From Vibrio marinisediminis (lineage in GTDB: Bacteria; Pseudomonadota; Gammaproteobacteria; Enterobacterales; Vibrionaceae): a stretch of DNA of 64,000 bases. A program made the position numbers and the translations under genes. This document shows, piece after piece, positions 9,393-19,627 of this stretch. Under the pieces are notes generated by a model. The model saw nothing but the letters and a program-made list of their open reading frames with translations, was not told where the DNA came from and did no database searches. The first letter of the stretch is position 1. The number at the start of each line of letters is the position of its first letter. The stretch lies in assembly GCF_014050145.1 (NCBI RefSeq), contig NZ_JACFYF010000006.1, positions 169,145 through 233,144 of the forward strand, in the 5' to 3' direction.

Positions 9393-11681
9393 TTACGCTT
9401 TAGCAAACTCTTTACGCAGTTTCTTGGTTGCCAATACCATGTTCGCCAGCGAGGCTTCCGTTTCTTCCCAGTTGCGCGTTTTCAAGCCACAATCTGGGTT
9501 AATCCATAGACGTTCAGCAGGAATTTTCGTTGCAGCCGTATTGATTAAGCCTTCAATCCACTCTTGAGTAGGAATATTCGGTGAGTGGATATCGTAAACA
9601 CCCGGTCCAATCTCATTTGGGTAATTAAATTCCTCAAACGCTTTCAGCAGTTCCATATTAGAACGTGATGTTTCAATGGTGATCACGTCAGCGTCCAATG
9701 CCGCAACAGATTCAATGATCTCGTTAAATTCTGAGTAACACATGTGAGTGTGAATTTGAGTTTCTGGCTTAGCGCTCGCCGCTGAAATCTTAAAGGCATC
9801 CACCGCCCACTCTAAGTACGCTTTGTGGTCACGTTTTTTCAGTGGTAAGCCTTCACGAATGGCCGGCTCATCAATTTGAATAATGTTGATACCCGCATCT
9901 TGTAAGTCTGAAACCTCATCACGCAGCGCTAACGCAAGCTGGTTGGCAATCTCTTTACGTGTGATATCTTCACGCGGGAACGTCCAACACAGAATCGTCA
10001 CAGGACCTGTTAGCATACCTTTCATTTGTTTTGTCGTTAGTGACTGAGCGTAAGTCGACCATTCAACTGTCATTGGCTGTTCGCGTTCAATGTCTGCGAC
10101 AACAATTGCCGGTTTTACGCAACGTGAGCCATAGCTTTGTACCCAACCAAACTTGGTCGTTTGGAAACCCGCTAGGTTTTCGGCGAAGTACTCCACCATG
10201 TCGTTACGTTCTGCTTCACCATGCACCAACACATCTAAATCTAGAGCTTCTTGGCGTTTCACCGCATCTTCGATATGCCCTTTTAACGCCGTTTCATACT
10301 CTGCTTTATTCAACTTACCAGTACGATAAGCGCTACGCTGCAGGCGAATTTCACTGGTTTGAGGAAACGAACCTATGGTCGTAGTTGGAAACAGTGGCAA
10401 ACCTAACACCTCAGCTTGATGAGCTGCACGCTCTTTGTAAGGAGCGCTTCGCTCAGCCAATGCTTTTGTAATGCCGCTTAAACGTTGTTGAACCTGCGGT
10501 TTATTAACGTGAGTGGCACTCTTTCTTGCTTGAATAGGAGCGCTGTAAGTGTCACATGCCAAGATGGCCTCTTGGTTCCCATCTAGCGCTTTACCTAGTA
10601 GTGCCACTTCGGTTACTTTCTGTTTAGCAAAAGCAAACCAACTTCTTACTTCTTCACTTAAGGCTGGTTCAAGTTCCAAATCAACGGGGCTATGCAGCAA
10701 CGAGCACGAACTGCCTACCCAAAGGTTATCACCCAGTTTTTCTTTAACCGGCTCAAGCAGCGCCAATTGTTTAGAAAGATCCGCTCGCCATACATTACGG
10801 CCATTAACCACACCAGCAGACAGAACCCAATCTTGAGGCAGCTTTTCGACAATGGCATTGAGTTGTTCAGGTGCCGCGGAAAGATCGACATGTAAACCGT
10901 CAACATTTAGCTCAACAATTCGATCTAACGTCTCTTCAACAGAGTCAAAGTAAGTGGTAAGCAGCACTTTTACATCACTGCGGATCACTTGATAAGCAAG
11001 TTTAAATGAGTCCAGCCAGCTATTTTCAAGCTCAAGTCCTAAGATTGGTTCATCGATTTGTACCCACTCAACACCTTGCTTAGCCAATTTCGCCAAAATC
11101 GCTTGGTATGCCGTAAGTAGACGAGGCAGCAGAGTAAGGCGATCAAACCCTTCTTCGACTTCTTTGCCAAGGTATAGATAGCTCAATGGACCCAGCAAAA
11201 CTGGTTTGACGTTATGCCCCGCTTTTACCGCTTCGTTCACTTCTTCGAACAGTTGCGGCCAGCTGACCTCAAAAGAATCATCTTTGCTAAATTCAGGAAC
11301 AATGTAGTGGTAGTTGGTATTGAACCACTTTGTCATGTCAGAAGCCGCGCTGCCTGCACAACCGCAGGTTGCTTGAGATTGACCACGACCAACTCGAAAT
11401 AGCGTATCAAGATCCGGAAAACCATTGCGGTGGCGCTTTGGCACATGCCCAAGCAGTAATGTTGTAGTAAGAACATGATCGTACCAAGCAAAGTCACCCG
11501 CTGAAACAAAACTCAACTCAACATCCGATTGTGTTCGCCAATTTTCTGCACGTAGATCCACACCCACTTGCTTTAGTTCTTTTTGTTCAATTTCACCACG
11601 CCAGTATTTCTCAAGCGCAAATTTCAGTTCACGCTTCTCACCAATTCGTGGATAGCCAAGTATGTGTGTTGTTGTCGTCAT
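9393..11681 (-). CDS. metE: Cobalamin-independent methionine synthase
   Basis: 5-methyltetrahydropteroyltriglutamate-homocysteine methyltransferase, 762 residues (E. coli 753). It transfers the methyl group from folate to homocysteine without B12. The N-terminal barrel begins [15 protein letters not shown]. The C-terminal barrel carries the zinc site: His646 and Cys648 in HTHMCYSEF and Cys731 in NPDCGLKTR, with a Glu about 20 residues after the first pair. It is divergent from its activator gene metR, with MetJ boxes in the 243-bp gap, the classical arrangement. No B12 riboswitch is seen upstream. Confidence 0.97.
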   Translation of the reverse strand: MTTTTHILGYPRIGEKRELKFALEKYWRGEIEQKELKQVGVDLRAENWRTQSDVELSFVSAGDFAWYDHVLTTTLLLGHVPKRHRNGFPDLDTLFRVGRGQSQATCGCAGSAASDMTKWFNTNYHYIVPEFSKDDSFEVSWPQLFEEVNEAVKAGHNVKPVLLGPLSYLYLGKEVEEGFDRLTLLPRLLTAYQAILAKLAKQGVEWVQIDEPILGLELENSWLDSFKLAYQVIRSDVKVLLTTYFDSVEETLDRIVELNVDGLHVDLSAAPEQLNAIVEKLPQDWVLSAGVVNGRNVWRADLSKQLALLEPVKEKLGDNLWVGSSCSLLHSPVDLELEPALSEEVRSWFAFAKQKVTEVALLGKALDGNQEAILACDTYSAPIQARKSATHVNKPQVQQRLSGITKALAERSAPYKERAAHQAEVLGLPLFPTTTIGSFPQTSEIRLQRSAYRTGKLNKAEYETALKGHIEDAVKRQEALDLDVLVHGEAERNDMVEYFAENLAGFQTTKFGWVQSYGSRCVKPAIVVADIEREQPMTVEWSTYAQSLTTKQMKGMLTGPVTILCWTFPREDITRKEIANQLALALRDEVSDLQDAGINIIQIDEPAIREGLPLKKRDHKAYLEWAVDAFKISAASAKPETQIHTHMCYSEFNEIIESVAALDADVITIETSRSNMELLKAFEEFNYPNEIGPGVYDIHSPNIPTQEWIEGLINTAATKIPAERLWINPDCGLKTRNWEETEASLANMVLATKKLRKEFAKA

Positions 11682-11761
11682 AGTCCCTAGTCCCTGTGCT
11701 GATTAATTTAGTCGAACGATAAGATGTCCGGATGGCTAAAATATCTCGTTATTCGTCACTA

Positions 11762-11774
11762 TGAACAACATCCA
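11762..11774. promoter_or_regulatory. Possible MetR binding site
   Basis: TGAACAACATCCA fits the MetR consensus TGAA-N5-TTCA with one mismatch. It lies in the metE-metR gap, about 80 bp upstream of metE. Suggestive only. Confidence 0.35.
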
Positions 11775-11842
11775 ATTATTCAACTTGTTTATTAGAAAAT
11801 TTCATAATCAGACAGTCAGGATGTTAGATGCCTTGCAAACAA

Positions 11843-11858
11843 AGACGTCTAGACGTTT
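11843..11858. promoter_or_regulatory. Tandem met boxes (MetJ operator)
   Basis: AGACGTCT followed immediately by AGACGTTT: one perfect and one 7/8 copy of the 8-bp MetJ box, in the head-to-tail spacing that two MetJ dimers need. It lies 67 bp upstream of the metR start, between metR and metE, so S-adenosylmethionine-bound MetJ should repress metR and perhaps metE. Confidence 0.85.
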
Positions 11859-11924
11859 ACAAATGGCGCAATAGTCGATAGGTTAATAATATTCATACAA
11901 AGGAATGTGGGATGAAAACAACTC

Positions 11925-12836
11925 ATGATAGAGCTTAAACATCTACGAACGCTAACTTCATTGCGAGATACTGGCTCTCTTACGGCTACAGCCACGGCAT
12001 TGCATTTAACTCAATCCGCGCTTTCTCACCAAATCAAAGACTTGGAATCCCGTTTAGGCGGGCAACTGTTCTTACGCAAAACCAGACCGGTCAGATTTAC
12101 CTCAGAAGGTGAAATTCTATTGCGCCTAGCGGACGACTTATTACCCCGCCTAGCAAAAGCAGAAAATGAACTGGCTAGCCTAAAAGAAGACGTCAATGGG
12201 CGGCTACACATGGCGATAGAATGTCATTCCTGCTTTCAGTGGCTAATGCCTGCTCTAAAGGAGTACCAAGTCACTTGGCCCAGTGTGACGTTGGATTTCT
12301 CGTCAGGTTTTGGCTTTGAGCCACTCCCCGCACTAATGAGCGGAGAACTGGATTTAGTGATCACCTCCGATATTCTCCCTCGCTCAGAGGTTCACTTTGA
12401 ACCACTGTTTGATTTTGAAATGCGGCTCATTACTGCGGTTAACCACCCACTTGCTGACAAAAGCACAATACAGCCAGAAGATTTAGCCGACCAAACCATG
12501 ATTTCATACCCAGTACAAAAACAGCGTTTAGACGTAGTGAAACATTTCCTTCAACCCGCAGGAATAGAACCTGCAAAATGGAAACAATGTGACAATACAC
12601 TGATGCTCGTACAAATGGTCTCTGCGGGGTTGGGCGTTGCGGCTCTACCTAATTGGGCGATCAGCGAATTTTCACGCCAAGGGCTGATCAGTAGCGTACC
12701 TTTAGGCGAAGGCTTGTGGCGTCGTTTATTTGCAGCAACGCGCAACTCGGAGAAAGACAAACGATACTTACAGGCTTTTTTCTCTACCGCAAAACTGCAG
12801 TGCAAAAGCCATTTAGAAGGTATAAAACTGGCATAA
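11925..12836 (+). CDS. metR: MetR, LysR-type activator of methionine genes
   Basis: LysR-family regulator of 303 residues that activates metE and other methionine genes with homocysteine as co-effector. N-terminal winged HTH (residues 1-65, SALSHQIKDLESRLGGQLF) and a periplasmic-binding-like effector domain (about 90-300). Segments IECHSCFQWLMPAL, TSDILPRS and YPVQKQRLDVVKHFLQPAG match E. coli MetR closely. The ATG at 11925 gives the conserved MIELKHL start. Divergent from metE, with MetJ boxes upstream. Confidence 0.96.
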   Translation: MIELKHLRTLTSLRDTGSLTATATALHLTQSALSHQIKDLESRLGGQLFLRKTRPVRFTSEGEILLRLADDLLPRLAKAENELASLKEDVNGRLHMAIECHSCFQWLMPALKEYQVTWPSVTLDFSSGFGFEPLPALMSGELDLVITSDILPRSEVHFEPLFDFEMRLITAVNHPLADKSTIQPEDLADQTMISYPVQKQRLDVVKHFLQPAGIEPAKWKQCDNTLMLVQMVSAGLGVAALPNWAISEFSRQGLISSVPLGEGLWRRLFAATRNSEKDKRYLQAFFSTAKLQCKSHLEGIKLA

Positions 12837-12839
12837 AAA

Positions 12840-12874
12840 AGCCCCTTTACCCAATCAAAGTAGGTAAAGGGGCT
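12840..12874 (-). terminator. Terminator between metR and the DUF4250 gene
   Basis: 12-bp stem AGCCCCTTTACC / GGTAAAGGGGCT. The uninterrupted T-run is on the minus strand, so it best serves the DUF4250 gene, but it sits directly after the metR stop and may serve both. Confidence 0.85.
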
Positions 12875-12899
12875 CTAGATTCTCTACTGGTGCCAATGC

Positions 12900-13100
12900 T
12901 TAACGCTGATACGCTTTAAACTGATTCGTTAGCGGGTCGTATTGGTAACCTACGACATCAAGTTTTGCGACGACTTGTTCTACGTCCATTTCGTACATGC
13001 TAACCAATTCGTCAAAGCTGTCACATTCTAAGCGAAGCTTCTCGTTGACGATGCCTAAAAGAATGATGCTATCTAGGCTGCGTACATTGCTCAGATCCAT
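12900..13100 (-). CDS. DUF4250 family small protein
   Basis: Cytoplasmic protein of 66 residues matching the DUF4250 pattern: an N-terminal DSIILLGIVNEKLR segment, a short middle helix (SFDELVSMYEMD) and the ending LDVVGYQYDPLTNQFK. The fold looks like a small helical bundle, possibly HTH-like, but no function is known. AGGAG precedes the ATG at a normal distance, and a terminator follows within 30 bp. It is a single-gene unit, convergent with metR. Confidence 0.8.
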   Translation of the reverse strand: MDLSNVRSLDSIILLGIVNEKLRLECDSFDELVSMYEMDVEQVVAKLDVVGYQYDPLTNQFKAYQR

Positions 13101-13182
13101 ATCTCCACTCCTAACTTAAGTCGGCTTACTTAAAGCCTAGCTCTCATTAAGTAAATTAACAGTGAAGAAGATCGAATTACAC

Positions 13183-13869
13183 CTAACTCATGACACTAAA
13201 AATAGGCTGAGCAAACAATGCTGCACTGAGCAACATCAGCAAGGTCAAGCTCAATTGCGCCTTAGTCGCTGGCTTAGCCACAAACAGATGTACGCACCAA
13301 ATCAGAGCAGCAGCAAGCATCAGTCCCAATGAGGAAACAATTGGCATCATGATGCTTTGTAATTGTGCCTCTGGTAGTCCATACACACTCCACAATACTG
13401 TCAAGCTCGCCAGCATTGCTGACACTACACCCGTGATAGGTAAAATCCGTTGGAATGCTTGTAAGCGAGAGCGGGCAATAATCAGCAATAACTGGCTAAA
13501 ACAAGCGCCCAGTAAAAAGACCTGCATGACCACATTGGCACCTGCGGCTGCGGTCGGTTGCTCACCAATCATAATGCCTACGTATGCAAGCGCTAAACCA
13601 TTGGCAAGATAAAGCACCCATAATGGTCCACGCTCACGCGTTTTATTGGTTTGGACTTGAGAGTAGAAATACACCAGTGCCGCCGCCACCATAAATGCTT
13701 GGATCTTTAGTGATGCCACAGCAAGCCACAAAATCGCCAGTGTCGGTAGCATTTTGTGGACACGACCACGCTGACCAGGGCAAATTTCACCCTTCACAAG
13801 CACTAGCGTTAATACAATCTGGGCACCCAGTAATAACGGGGCAATGACGGCTAACAATTGCTGAACCAT
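13183..13869 (-). CDS. Multi-pass inner-membrane protein of unknown function
   Basis: Hydrophobic protein of 228 residues with about seven predicted membrane helices. Clear ones lie at residues 5-25, 42-62, 82-100, 113-130, 145-163, 172-192 and 205-225. Short basic loops follow the positive-inside rule (KTRERG, RSRLQAF). No transporter or enzyme signature was recognised. It lies between the DUF4250 gene and the GGDEF/EAL gene on the same strand, but a 145-bp gap with a large inverted repeat separates it from the latter. Real by its codon pattern and length; function unknown. Confidence 0.7.
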   Translation of the reverse strand: MVQQLLAVIAPLLLGAQIVLTLVLVKGEICPGQRGRVHKMLPTLAILWLAVASLKIQAFMVAAALVYFYSQVQTNKTRERGPLWVLYLANGLALAYVGIMIGEQPTAAAGANVVMQVFLLGACFSQLLLIIARSRLQAFQRILPITGVVSAMLASLTVLWSVYGLPEAQLQSIMMPIVSSLGLMLAAALIWCVHLFVAKPATKAQLSLTLLMLLSAALFAQPIFSVMS

Positions 13870-13941
13870 GGAATATCTGTTCTGTTTTATTTAAGTGGAA
13901 GCGGATAATAACAAACTTACTAAAACCAAGTAAGCGCAACA

Positions 13942-13988
13942 AACACCGTATAGAAAAAATTATGCTCTATCCTTTGTTATACGGTGTT
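13942..13988. repeat. Perfect 11-bp inverted repeat downstream of the GGDEF/EAL gene
   Basis: AACACCGTATA (13942-13952) and TATACGGTGTT (13978-13988) flank a 25-base AT-rich spacer. On the minus strand the spacer contains TTTTTT but no T-run follows the second arm, so it is not a textbook terminator. It could still fold at the 3' end of the transcript from the gene ending at 14015. Confidence 0.55.
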
Positions 13989-14014
13989 CGAATCAGGTGT
14001 TTAAAAACTATCTC

Positions 14015-16483
14015 TTAACTATCAGCAAGATATTTTATTACTGAGAACGACTCAACTAAGCCTTTGTAATGACCTTTTTCATCCACCAGCAACCAAGGAA
14101 AAGGCTCGGTGGTCGCAAGATGTCTTACCTCATTAAGGTCGGTCAAATAGCTCAAAGTACACTTAACTGGTTTCATCATGCGGTTAACACTCTTACTCCA
14201 ATTACCCTGCTCTTTGCTGCTTTCTAGATCGGTACCCATATTGGGTGTCATGTGTAAATTGACCGCCGCTCGGTCAACCACTCCCACACATTGCTTTTTA
14301 TCGATCACTGGCAAAATGTCACTATGGCTATCCTCAAAATACTGATAAGCCAGTGACAACGGATCTCCGGGATCTAGATATTTTAATTGCAAATTCGCTA
14401 AGCGGATGATCGAATGACTCGGTTCAACAAAACCGTTTTCTGGCAATTGTCCGTAGTCGTTTTGCGTAATAATTTGTTCAAGCTGTTGTGGCGGTGCAAT
14501 GTAGTTCCCTTGAACATATTCGACACCCAATTGAGACACAGCTTGCCATTCTTGCTCAGAATCAACGCCTTCAGCTACCACTGTTAACCCGAGTTTATGG
14601 CTCAATTGAATCAGCGTATCGATCAAAACGTATTCACGACTATTTGGTTGTACATTGGCAATAAACTGGCGATTTATTTTTAGTACGTCGATCAAAGGAT
14701 CCTTTAAATAACCAAATGACGCGTAACCCGTACCAAATCCATCAACAGCAATACTGACGCCCGCTTCTCTGAGAAGCTGGATGATTTGTCGGTTCTTTTC
14801 TTTACCCAACAGGAATGCCACATTGGTGCATTCAATAGTCAATTTATCTGGGGAGACATCGGCTTTATCGAGCGCTAAAGACAATTTTTTCAACTCTTCG
14901 TAAACATCGTCATCGTCGCTAAATGAACGATTGATCGATAATTCAACATGGTCACCGAACTTTTGACTCAGTAACTTAAATTGATTCAGTGCCAAACCAG
15001 TGACCCAAGCATCCAAACGTGTATGCTGATTAATATCTTGTGCGATAGCGATATATTCTGGCGTTTTAACCTCTTCACCTTCCAAAGGTGGGATATGACA
15101 CAATGCTTCAAATCGTTCTATTCGTCGTGCTTTGAGGTCAAAAATCGGTTGAAAGCGCACTTCAACATCGCCATTATCCAATGCTTGCAGTAAATGGGTC
15201 TCTAAGCGCTTCTTTCGCTCAATTTGATGGTGAATCTCGCGCTCATAAAACACCATCGTACGCCGATCTCCCGGCTGCAATTCTAATAACGTCTGACAAG
15301 CGTGAGAAACCAGTCTTCGAGGCGTATCCGCATCAACACCATAAATAGATACGCCCACTTTGCCGGTTTTAACTTGGGTATGTAAAACCTCACCGCCTTG
15401 CTTAAAGCATTGAAAGAACAAGCCTAACGTTTTGGCAATATCGCGAATGGGTTCATTAGGTGATTCCACCACAATAGGCAAAGCGGCTAAAAACCGACCG
15501 CCATCCATATACCCACAGCAAACCGCATTAGTGTGCGCTTTCAAGTACTGCGCAAATTGGCGCTTCAAATTTGTGACATTGTCACTCGACAGGTTGGGCT
15601 GCATCGCAACAACCAAAAGGTTGTTTGCACTCTCCTTGATCTCGCACTGACGCTCCAAATCATTAATAAAGCGCTCGCTGACTGGCAGTTGCGTAAGTAA
15701 ATCAACACCACCACAATTGATATCTTCTATCCGGTCGAGGTGTGACGATAAATCAGAATAGAAACCAAGATAATAGTGCTTGCCATTGCTTAGTGAGATC
15801 GATTGTATGGTCAAGTTTTGCGGAAACACTTCACCATTAGCATGGCGAGATAACAACACCCCACTCCAATAACCAGCGTCATTAAGTGCATCCCACAACT
15901 GTTGGAAATAGTGTTCATCATGCTGTGATGAATTAAATATATGAGTTTTAAGACCGACGATCTCATGCCTTAAATAGCCACTCATCGATTCAAATTTATA
16001 GTTGCAAGCCAAGATGCGTGTTTCCGCATCCGTCACCACGATGCCTTGATGTTGGTTTTCAAATATCGAATAGAACAACTCTGCGGCTTCCGTTGCTCCC
16101 GGTACAATCATGCACGGAGACACACTGCCTTTAAGCTGCTGATCGCCATGGCGAGAAATGGAAAGCTCTACATAAGCGAATAAAGCATTTGGTATCAGTA
16201 AGCAACAGTGGCAATAGACCTCTTGATCGGAAACCAGCGCTTTTCGAAATGCAGCTTTAATCGTCTTTTTTTGTTGGCGGGGAACGAGCTTTAAGAACTC
16301 GTTGACCGGTAATGAATCAAAAGATTGGGCAAAAAACAGTTGCTGAACATCATGATCACATGAAAACTCTTGTGTCGCTAAGTTGATCTCCCAATCATAA
16401 ACTAAGTATTTCGGCTTTTTCTCTTCCATGCCTGATTCTGTATTAGCCAAATGACTCATCACATCATTCATTGTTGTACTCAT
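14015..16483 (-). CDS. PAS-GGDEF(degenerate)-EAL(degenerate)-CBS protein
   Basis: Predicted soluble protein of 822 residues from the cyclic-di-GMP family. Order: N-terminal region (1-130), PAS domain (about 135-255, IVVTDAETRILACNYKFESMSG), GGDEF-like (about 262-400), EAL (about 420-665) and a CBS-pair-like tail (about 690-822). The GGDEF signature reads MDGGRFLAAL, so diguanylate cyclase activity is unlikely. In the EAL domain the first motif is kept (FEALCHI) but the metal-binding DDFGTG reads DGFGTG and the usual arginine after EAL is absent, so phosphodiesterase activity is doubtful. More likely a c-di-GMP or nucleotide receptor than an enzyme. No membrane segments. Confidence 0.85.
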   Translation of the reverse strand: MSTTMNDVMSHLANTESGMEEKKPKYLVYDWEINLATQEFSCDHDVQQLFFAQSFDSLPVNEFLKLVPRQQKKTIKAAFRKALVSDQEVYCHCCLLIPNALFAYVELSISRHGDQQLKGSVSPCMIVPGATEAAELFYSIFENQHQGIVVTDAETRILACNYKFESMSGYLRHEIVGLKTHIFNSSQHDEHYFQQLWDALNDAGYWSGVLLSRHANGEVFPQNLTIQSISLSNGKHYYLGFYSDLSSHLDRIEDINCGGVDLLTQLPVSERFINDLERQCEIKESANNLLVVAMQPNLSSDNVTNLKRQFAQYLKAHTNAVCCGYMDGGRFLAALPIVVESPNEPIRDIAKTLGLFFQCFKQGGEVLHTQVKTGKVGVSIYGVDADTPRRLVSHACQTLLELQPGDRRTMVFYEREIHHQIERKKRLETHLLQALDNGDVEVRFQPIFDLKARRIERFEALCHIPPLEGEEVKTPEYIAIAQDINQHTRLDAWVTGLALNQFKLLSQKFGDHVELSINRSFSDDDDVYEELKKLSLALDKADVSPDKLTIECTNVAFLLGKEKNRQIIQLLREAGVSIAVDGFGTGYASFGYLKDPLIDVLKINRQFIANVQPNSREYVLIDTLIQLSHKLGLTVVAEGVDSEQEWQAVSQLGVEYVQGNYIAPPQQLEQIITQNDYGQLPENGFVEPSHSIIRLANLQLKYLDPGDPLSLAYQYFEDSHSDILPVIDKKQCVGVVDRAAVNLHMTPNMGTDLESSKEQGNWSKSVNRMMKPVKCTLSYLTDLNEVRHLATTEPFPWLLVDEKGHYKGLVESFSVIKYLADS

Positions 16484-16733
16484 CCGTTAATTACTTATAT
16501 CAGTTTAACCTAATCAACCACTCTACAGCGTTAGTGGTGTAGCAAATCAAATAAAATTAAGTAGATGACAAAATTATCAGGTTAAATTTGGCGCAATTAC
16601 AGCCAATGGTTCCCCAAGTTCAGCACCAATAAACTAGGATTACAAAACAACTGGGCATCTTGACATCACTTGGCTATAGATAGATGCGATTCAAGCCGCT
16701 ATAATTCGCGCTCACTGGACCTAAGAGCAAAAT

Positions 16734-19100
16734 ATGTACAACGACATCACTCCAATTCACGAGCATAAAAAGTACTGGGCGGAATGCTTTGGTACCGCGC
16801 CTTTTTTACCGACTAGCCGCAAGGAAATGGATGCCCTCGGATGGGACAGTTGTGACATCATCATCGTAACCGGTGATGCCTACGTCGATCACCCAAGCTT
16901 TGGTATGGCGATTATTGGACGCTTACTTGAATCACAGGGTTTTCGCGTTGGTATTATTGCTCAGCCAGATTGGAATACCAAAGATGCCTTTATGGCATTA
17001 GGTAAACCAAACCTATTTTTTGGCATTACCGCAGGCAACATGGACTCAATGATCAACCGTTACACGGCTGACCGTAAATTGCGCCATGATGACGCCTACA
17101 CCCCGAACAATGAAGGTGGCAAACGCCCTGATCGCGCAACACTGGTTTACTCGCAACGCTGCCGTGAAGCGTATAAAGGTGTGCCTGTCGTCCTTGGTGG
17201 TATCGAAGCCAGCTTGCGCCGCCTAGCCCACTATGATTACTGGTCAGATAAAGTTCGTCGCTCGGTTTTGTTTGATGCTAAAGCAGATATTCTGCTGTTT
17301 GGTAACGCCGAACGCGCACTTATTGAATTAGCTCATCGCCTATCTGATGGTGAAGACATTTCAACACTGACCAATATTCGTGGTACCGCGGTTAACCTTG
17401 CCCAAGCGCCACAAGGTTTTAATGTCATCGACTCATCTCGTATCGAGAAGCCACGTAAAGAGGCATTCATTCCGCCAAACCCATACGCGGTTGAAGAACA
17501 GTGTGACACCAATGCTGATAAAAATGCAGAAACCAAAGTAGAAGCACAGCCGATTACGATTCGCCCATCTCGTCATGATGCGCAAACCAGTGCGGTACGC
17601 TTGCCTCCTTTTGAAAAGCTAAACAACGACCGTATTTTATACGCACATGCCAGCCGTGTGATGCACCTAGAGACCAACCCGTACTCTGGCCGTGCCCTTA
17701 TTCAACGCCACGGTGACCGTGAACTTTGGATTAACCAACCGCCAATCCCTCTTACCACAGAAGAGATGGACTTTGTATTTGGTTTACCATTTGCACGTGT
17801 ACCTCACCCTATGTATGGCAAAGCAAAAATCCCAGCGTATGACATGATCAAAACCTCGGTGAATATCATGCGTGGTTGTTTTGGTGGTTGTTCATTCTGC
17901 TCAATAACCGAACACGAAGGTCGTATTATTCAAAACCGTTCTCAAGAATCTATTTTGAGCGAGCTTGAAGAGATCCGCGATAAAGTTCCTGGCTTCACGG
18001 GCACGATTTCAGATCTCGGTGGACCAACAGCGAACATGTATCGCTTGGGCTGTAGCGATCCAAAAGCGGAAGCAAATTGTCGTCGTCCATCGTGTGTATT
18101 CCCAGGAATTTGTAATAAGCTCAATACCGACCACAAACACACTATTGATCTTTACCGCGCTGCACGCCAAGTGAAGGGCGTGAAAAAGGTGATGATTGCT
18201 TCAGGTGTCCGTTACGATCTGGCGATTGAGTCACCAGAATATGTTCGTGAACTCGTCACGCACCATGTTGGCGGTTATTTAAAGATTGCACCAGAACATA
18301 CTGAAAAAGCACCACTCGACTTAATGATGAAGCCGGGCATGGGAACTTATGACCGCTTCAAAGAGATGTTCGAAAAATACAGTGCAGAAGCTGGTAAAAA
18401 GCAGTACCTCATCCCTTACTTTATATCGGCGCACCCGGGCGCAGAAGATGAAGACATGCTGAACTTAGCGCTTTGGCTTAAGAAGAACAATTTCGAGTGT
18501 GACCAAGTACAGAACTTCTACCCATCACCAATGTGTAATGCCACCTCAATGTATTACTCAGAAACGAACCCACTCAAGCGTGTTAAATATAAGCAACGTG
18601 AAGTAGTTCCGGTCGCCAAAGGTGAGCGTCAGCGTCGCTTGCATAAAGCGCTGCTTCGCTATCATGATCCTGCTAACTGGAAAATCATCCGTGAAGCACT
18701 GATTGATATGGGTAAAAAACACCTTATTGGTGATAAACCAAACTGCTTGGTACCCGCAGATGATCTTAGCGTACAGACTCCGGCACAGCGCCGTAAATCT
18801 GGTCGTCATGGTTCTCAACGATTTGCAACTAAGCACACTAAGAACCAGCCTGGTTTTGGTGACCAAAGCCAAGCAAGACGCGGTGAAAACAGCAAAAACC
18901 AAAACGGCTCTGGATCATCAAACACTGGTAAAGGTGGCTTTATTAAACCGAAACAGCGTGGCGGTGAACAAACTGGTCAAAGCAAAAACGGAAACACCAA
19001 TGGTGCTGGCAAATCTCGCAACCAATCAGGTAACCGTGGTAATCAGCAAGGTAACCAACAAAATGGTCAAGCAGGTAACCGCAAACCTAAACGCCGTTAA
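16734..19100 (+). CDS. ygiQ: YgiQ family radical SAM protein
   Basis: Protein of 788 residues of the YgiQ (UPF0313) family. An N-terminal YgiQ_N domain (about 1-330) is followed by a radical SAM core whose cluster ligands are Cys382, Cys386 and Cys389 in CFGGCSFC. A second Cys-rich stretch ([12 protein letters not shown]) lies about 70 residues later. The reaction is not known. The last 90 residues are a low-complexity tail rich in Gly, Asn, Gln and Lys/Arg, ending in KPKRR; such tails usually bind RNA or are disordered. ATG 16734 gives the conserved [20 protein letters not shown] start. A terminator follows. Confidence 0.94.
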   Translation: MYNDITPIHEHKKYWAECFGTAPFLPTSRKEMDALGWDSCDIIIVTGDAYVDHPSFGMAIIGRLLESQGFRVGIIAQPDWNTKDAFMALGKPNLFFGITAGNMDSMINRYTADRKLRHDDAYTPNNEGGKRPDRATLVYSQRCREAYKGVPVVLGGIEASLRRLAHYDYWSDKVRRSVLFDAKADILLFGNAERALIELAHRLSDGEDISTLTNIRGTAVNLAQAPQGFNVIDSSRIEKPRKEAFIPPNPYAVEEQCDTNADKNAETKVEAQPITIRPSRHDAQTSAVRLPPFEKLNNDRILYAHASRVMHLETNPYSGRALIQRHGDRELWINQPPIPLTTEEMDFVFGLPFARVPHPMYGKAKIPAYDMIKTSVNIMRGCFGGCSFCSITEHEGRIIQNRSQESILSELEEIRDKVPGFTGTISDLGGPTANMYRLGCSDPKAEANCRRPSCVFPGICNKLNTDHKHTIDLYRAARQVKGVKKVMIASGVRYDLAIESPEYVRELVTHHVGGYLKIAPEHTEKAPLDLMMKPGMGTYDRFKEMFEKYSAEAGKKQYLIPYFISAHPGAEDEDMLNLALWLKKNNFECDQVQNFYPSPMCNATSMYYSETNPLKRVKYKQREVVPVAKGERQRRLHKALLRYHDPANWKIIREALIDMGKKHLIGDKPNCLVPADDLSVQTPAQRRKSGRHGSQRFATKHTKNQPGFGDQSQARRGENSKNQNGSGSSNTGKGGFIKPKQRGGEQTGQSKNGNTNGAGKSRNQSGNRGNQQGNQQNGQAGNRKPKRR

Positions 19101-19124
19101 ACGACATCGCTAATCTATATCAAT

Positions 19125-19155
19125 AAGGCTGAGCAAATATGCTCGGCCTTTTTTC
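19125..19155 (+). terminator. ygiQ terminator
   Basis: AAGGCTGAGC, loop AAATAT, GCTCGGCCTT, then a T-run. Confidence 0.85.
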
Positions 19156-19627
19156 AGCTTTAATCATTACCATCACCATTGGTAATTGGCAGTTATTATT
19201 CCCTTCATCCCATTGTTCATCACATCCGATTCAAAATGCAATGTTACGCTATCGTTTGAAATAAGTTAATTTATCAACGCGCTCATTGTATACCATTCGA
19301 AAAACTACTTACTGTTACCGACCTTATCGAAACAAATTAAATTAACTTTAGTTGTAGGCACTCATTACACAGCTTTCTCCAATAAGATCACAAAAACAGC
19401 CACCACCCTCTTATCTTACTGAATATTTTATAAATCAAAGCTAAGTTTCAACGAAGACTTCTTAGCGATTAAGGCGAAACTCACCCAATAGTATGACCAA
19501 ATCCTACAGATTCAAATGTAACCAATGTATGAATTATATTTTATGACATGTAACATTTGTGTTTTAAAATAAATTGTTAAAGTAGCGCCAATTTAAAATA
19601 ATTTAACAACGTTAGAATCGGCCAATA
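19156..19627. other. Long AT-rich gene-free stretch before the chemoreceptor
   Basis: About 470 bases with no supported open reading frame or RNA. It is AT-rich, and the last 100 bases contain several poly-A/T tracts suited to a promoter region. No convincing sigma-28 motif with the right spacing was found in front of the chemoreceptor. I see nothing else. Confidence 0.4.

Noticed and set aside
10031-10384. 117-codon plus-strand frame inside metE
   Set aside because: Shadow of metE in another frame; no ribosome site and no family resemblance.
19540-19627. Sigma-28 promoter for the chemoreceptor
   Set aside because: TAAA and GCC elements occur but at the wrong distance.
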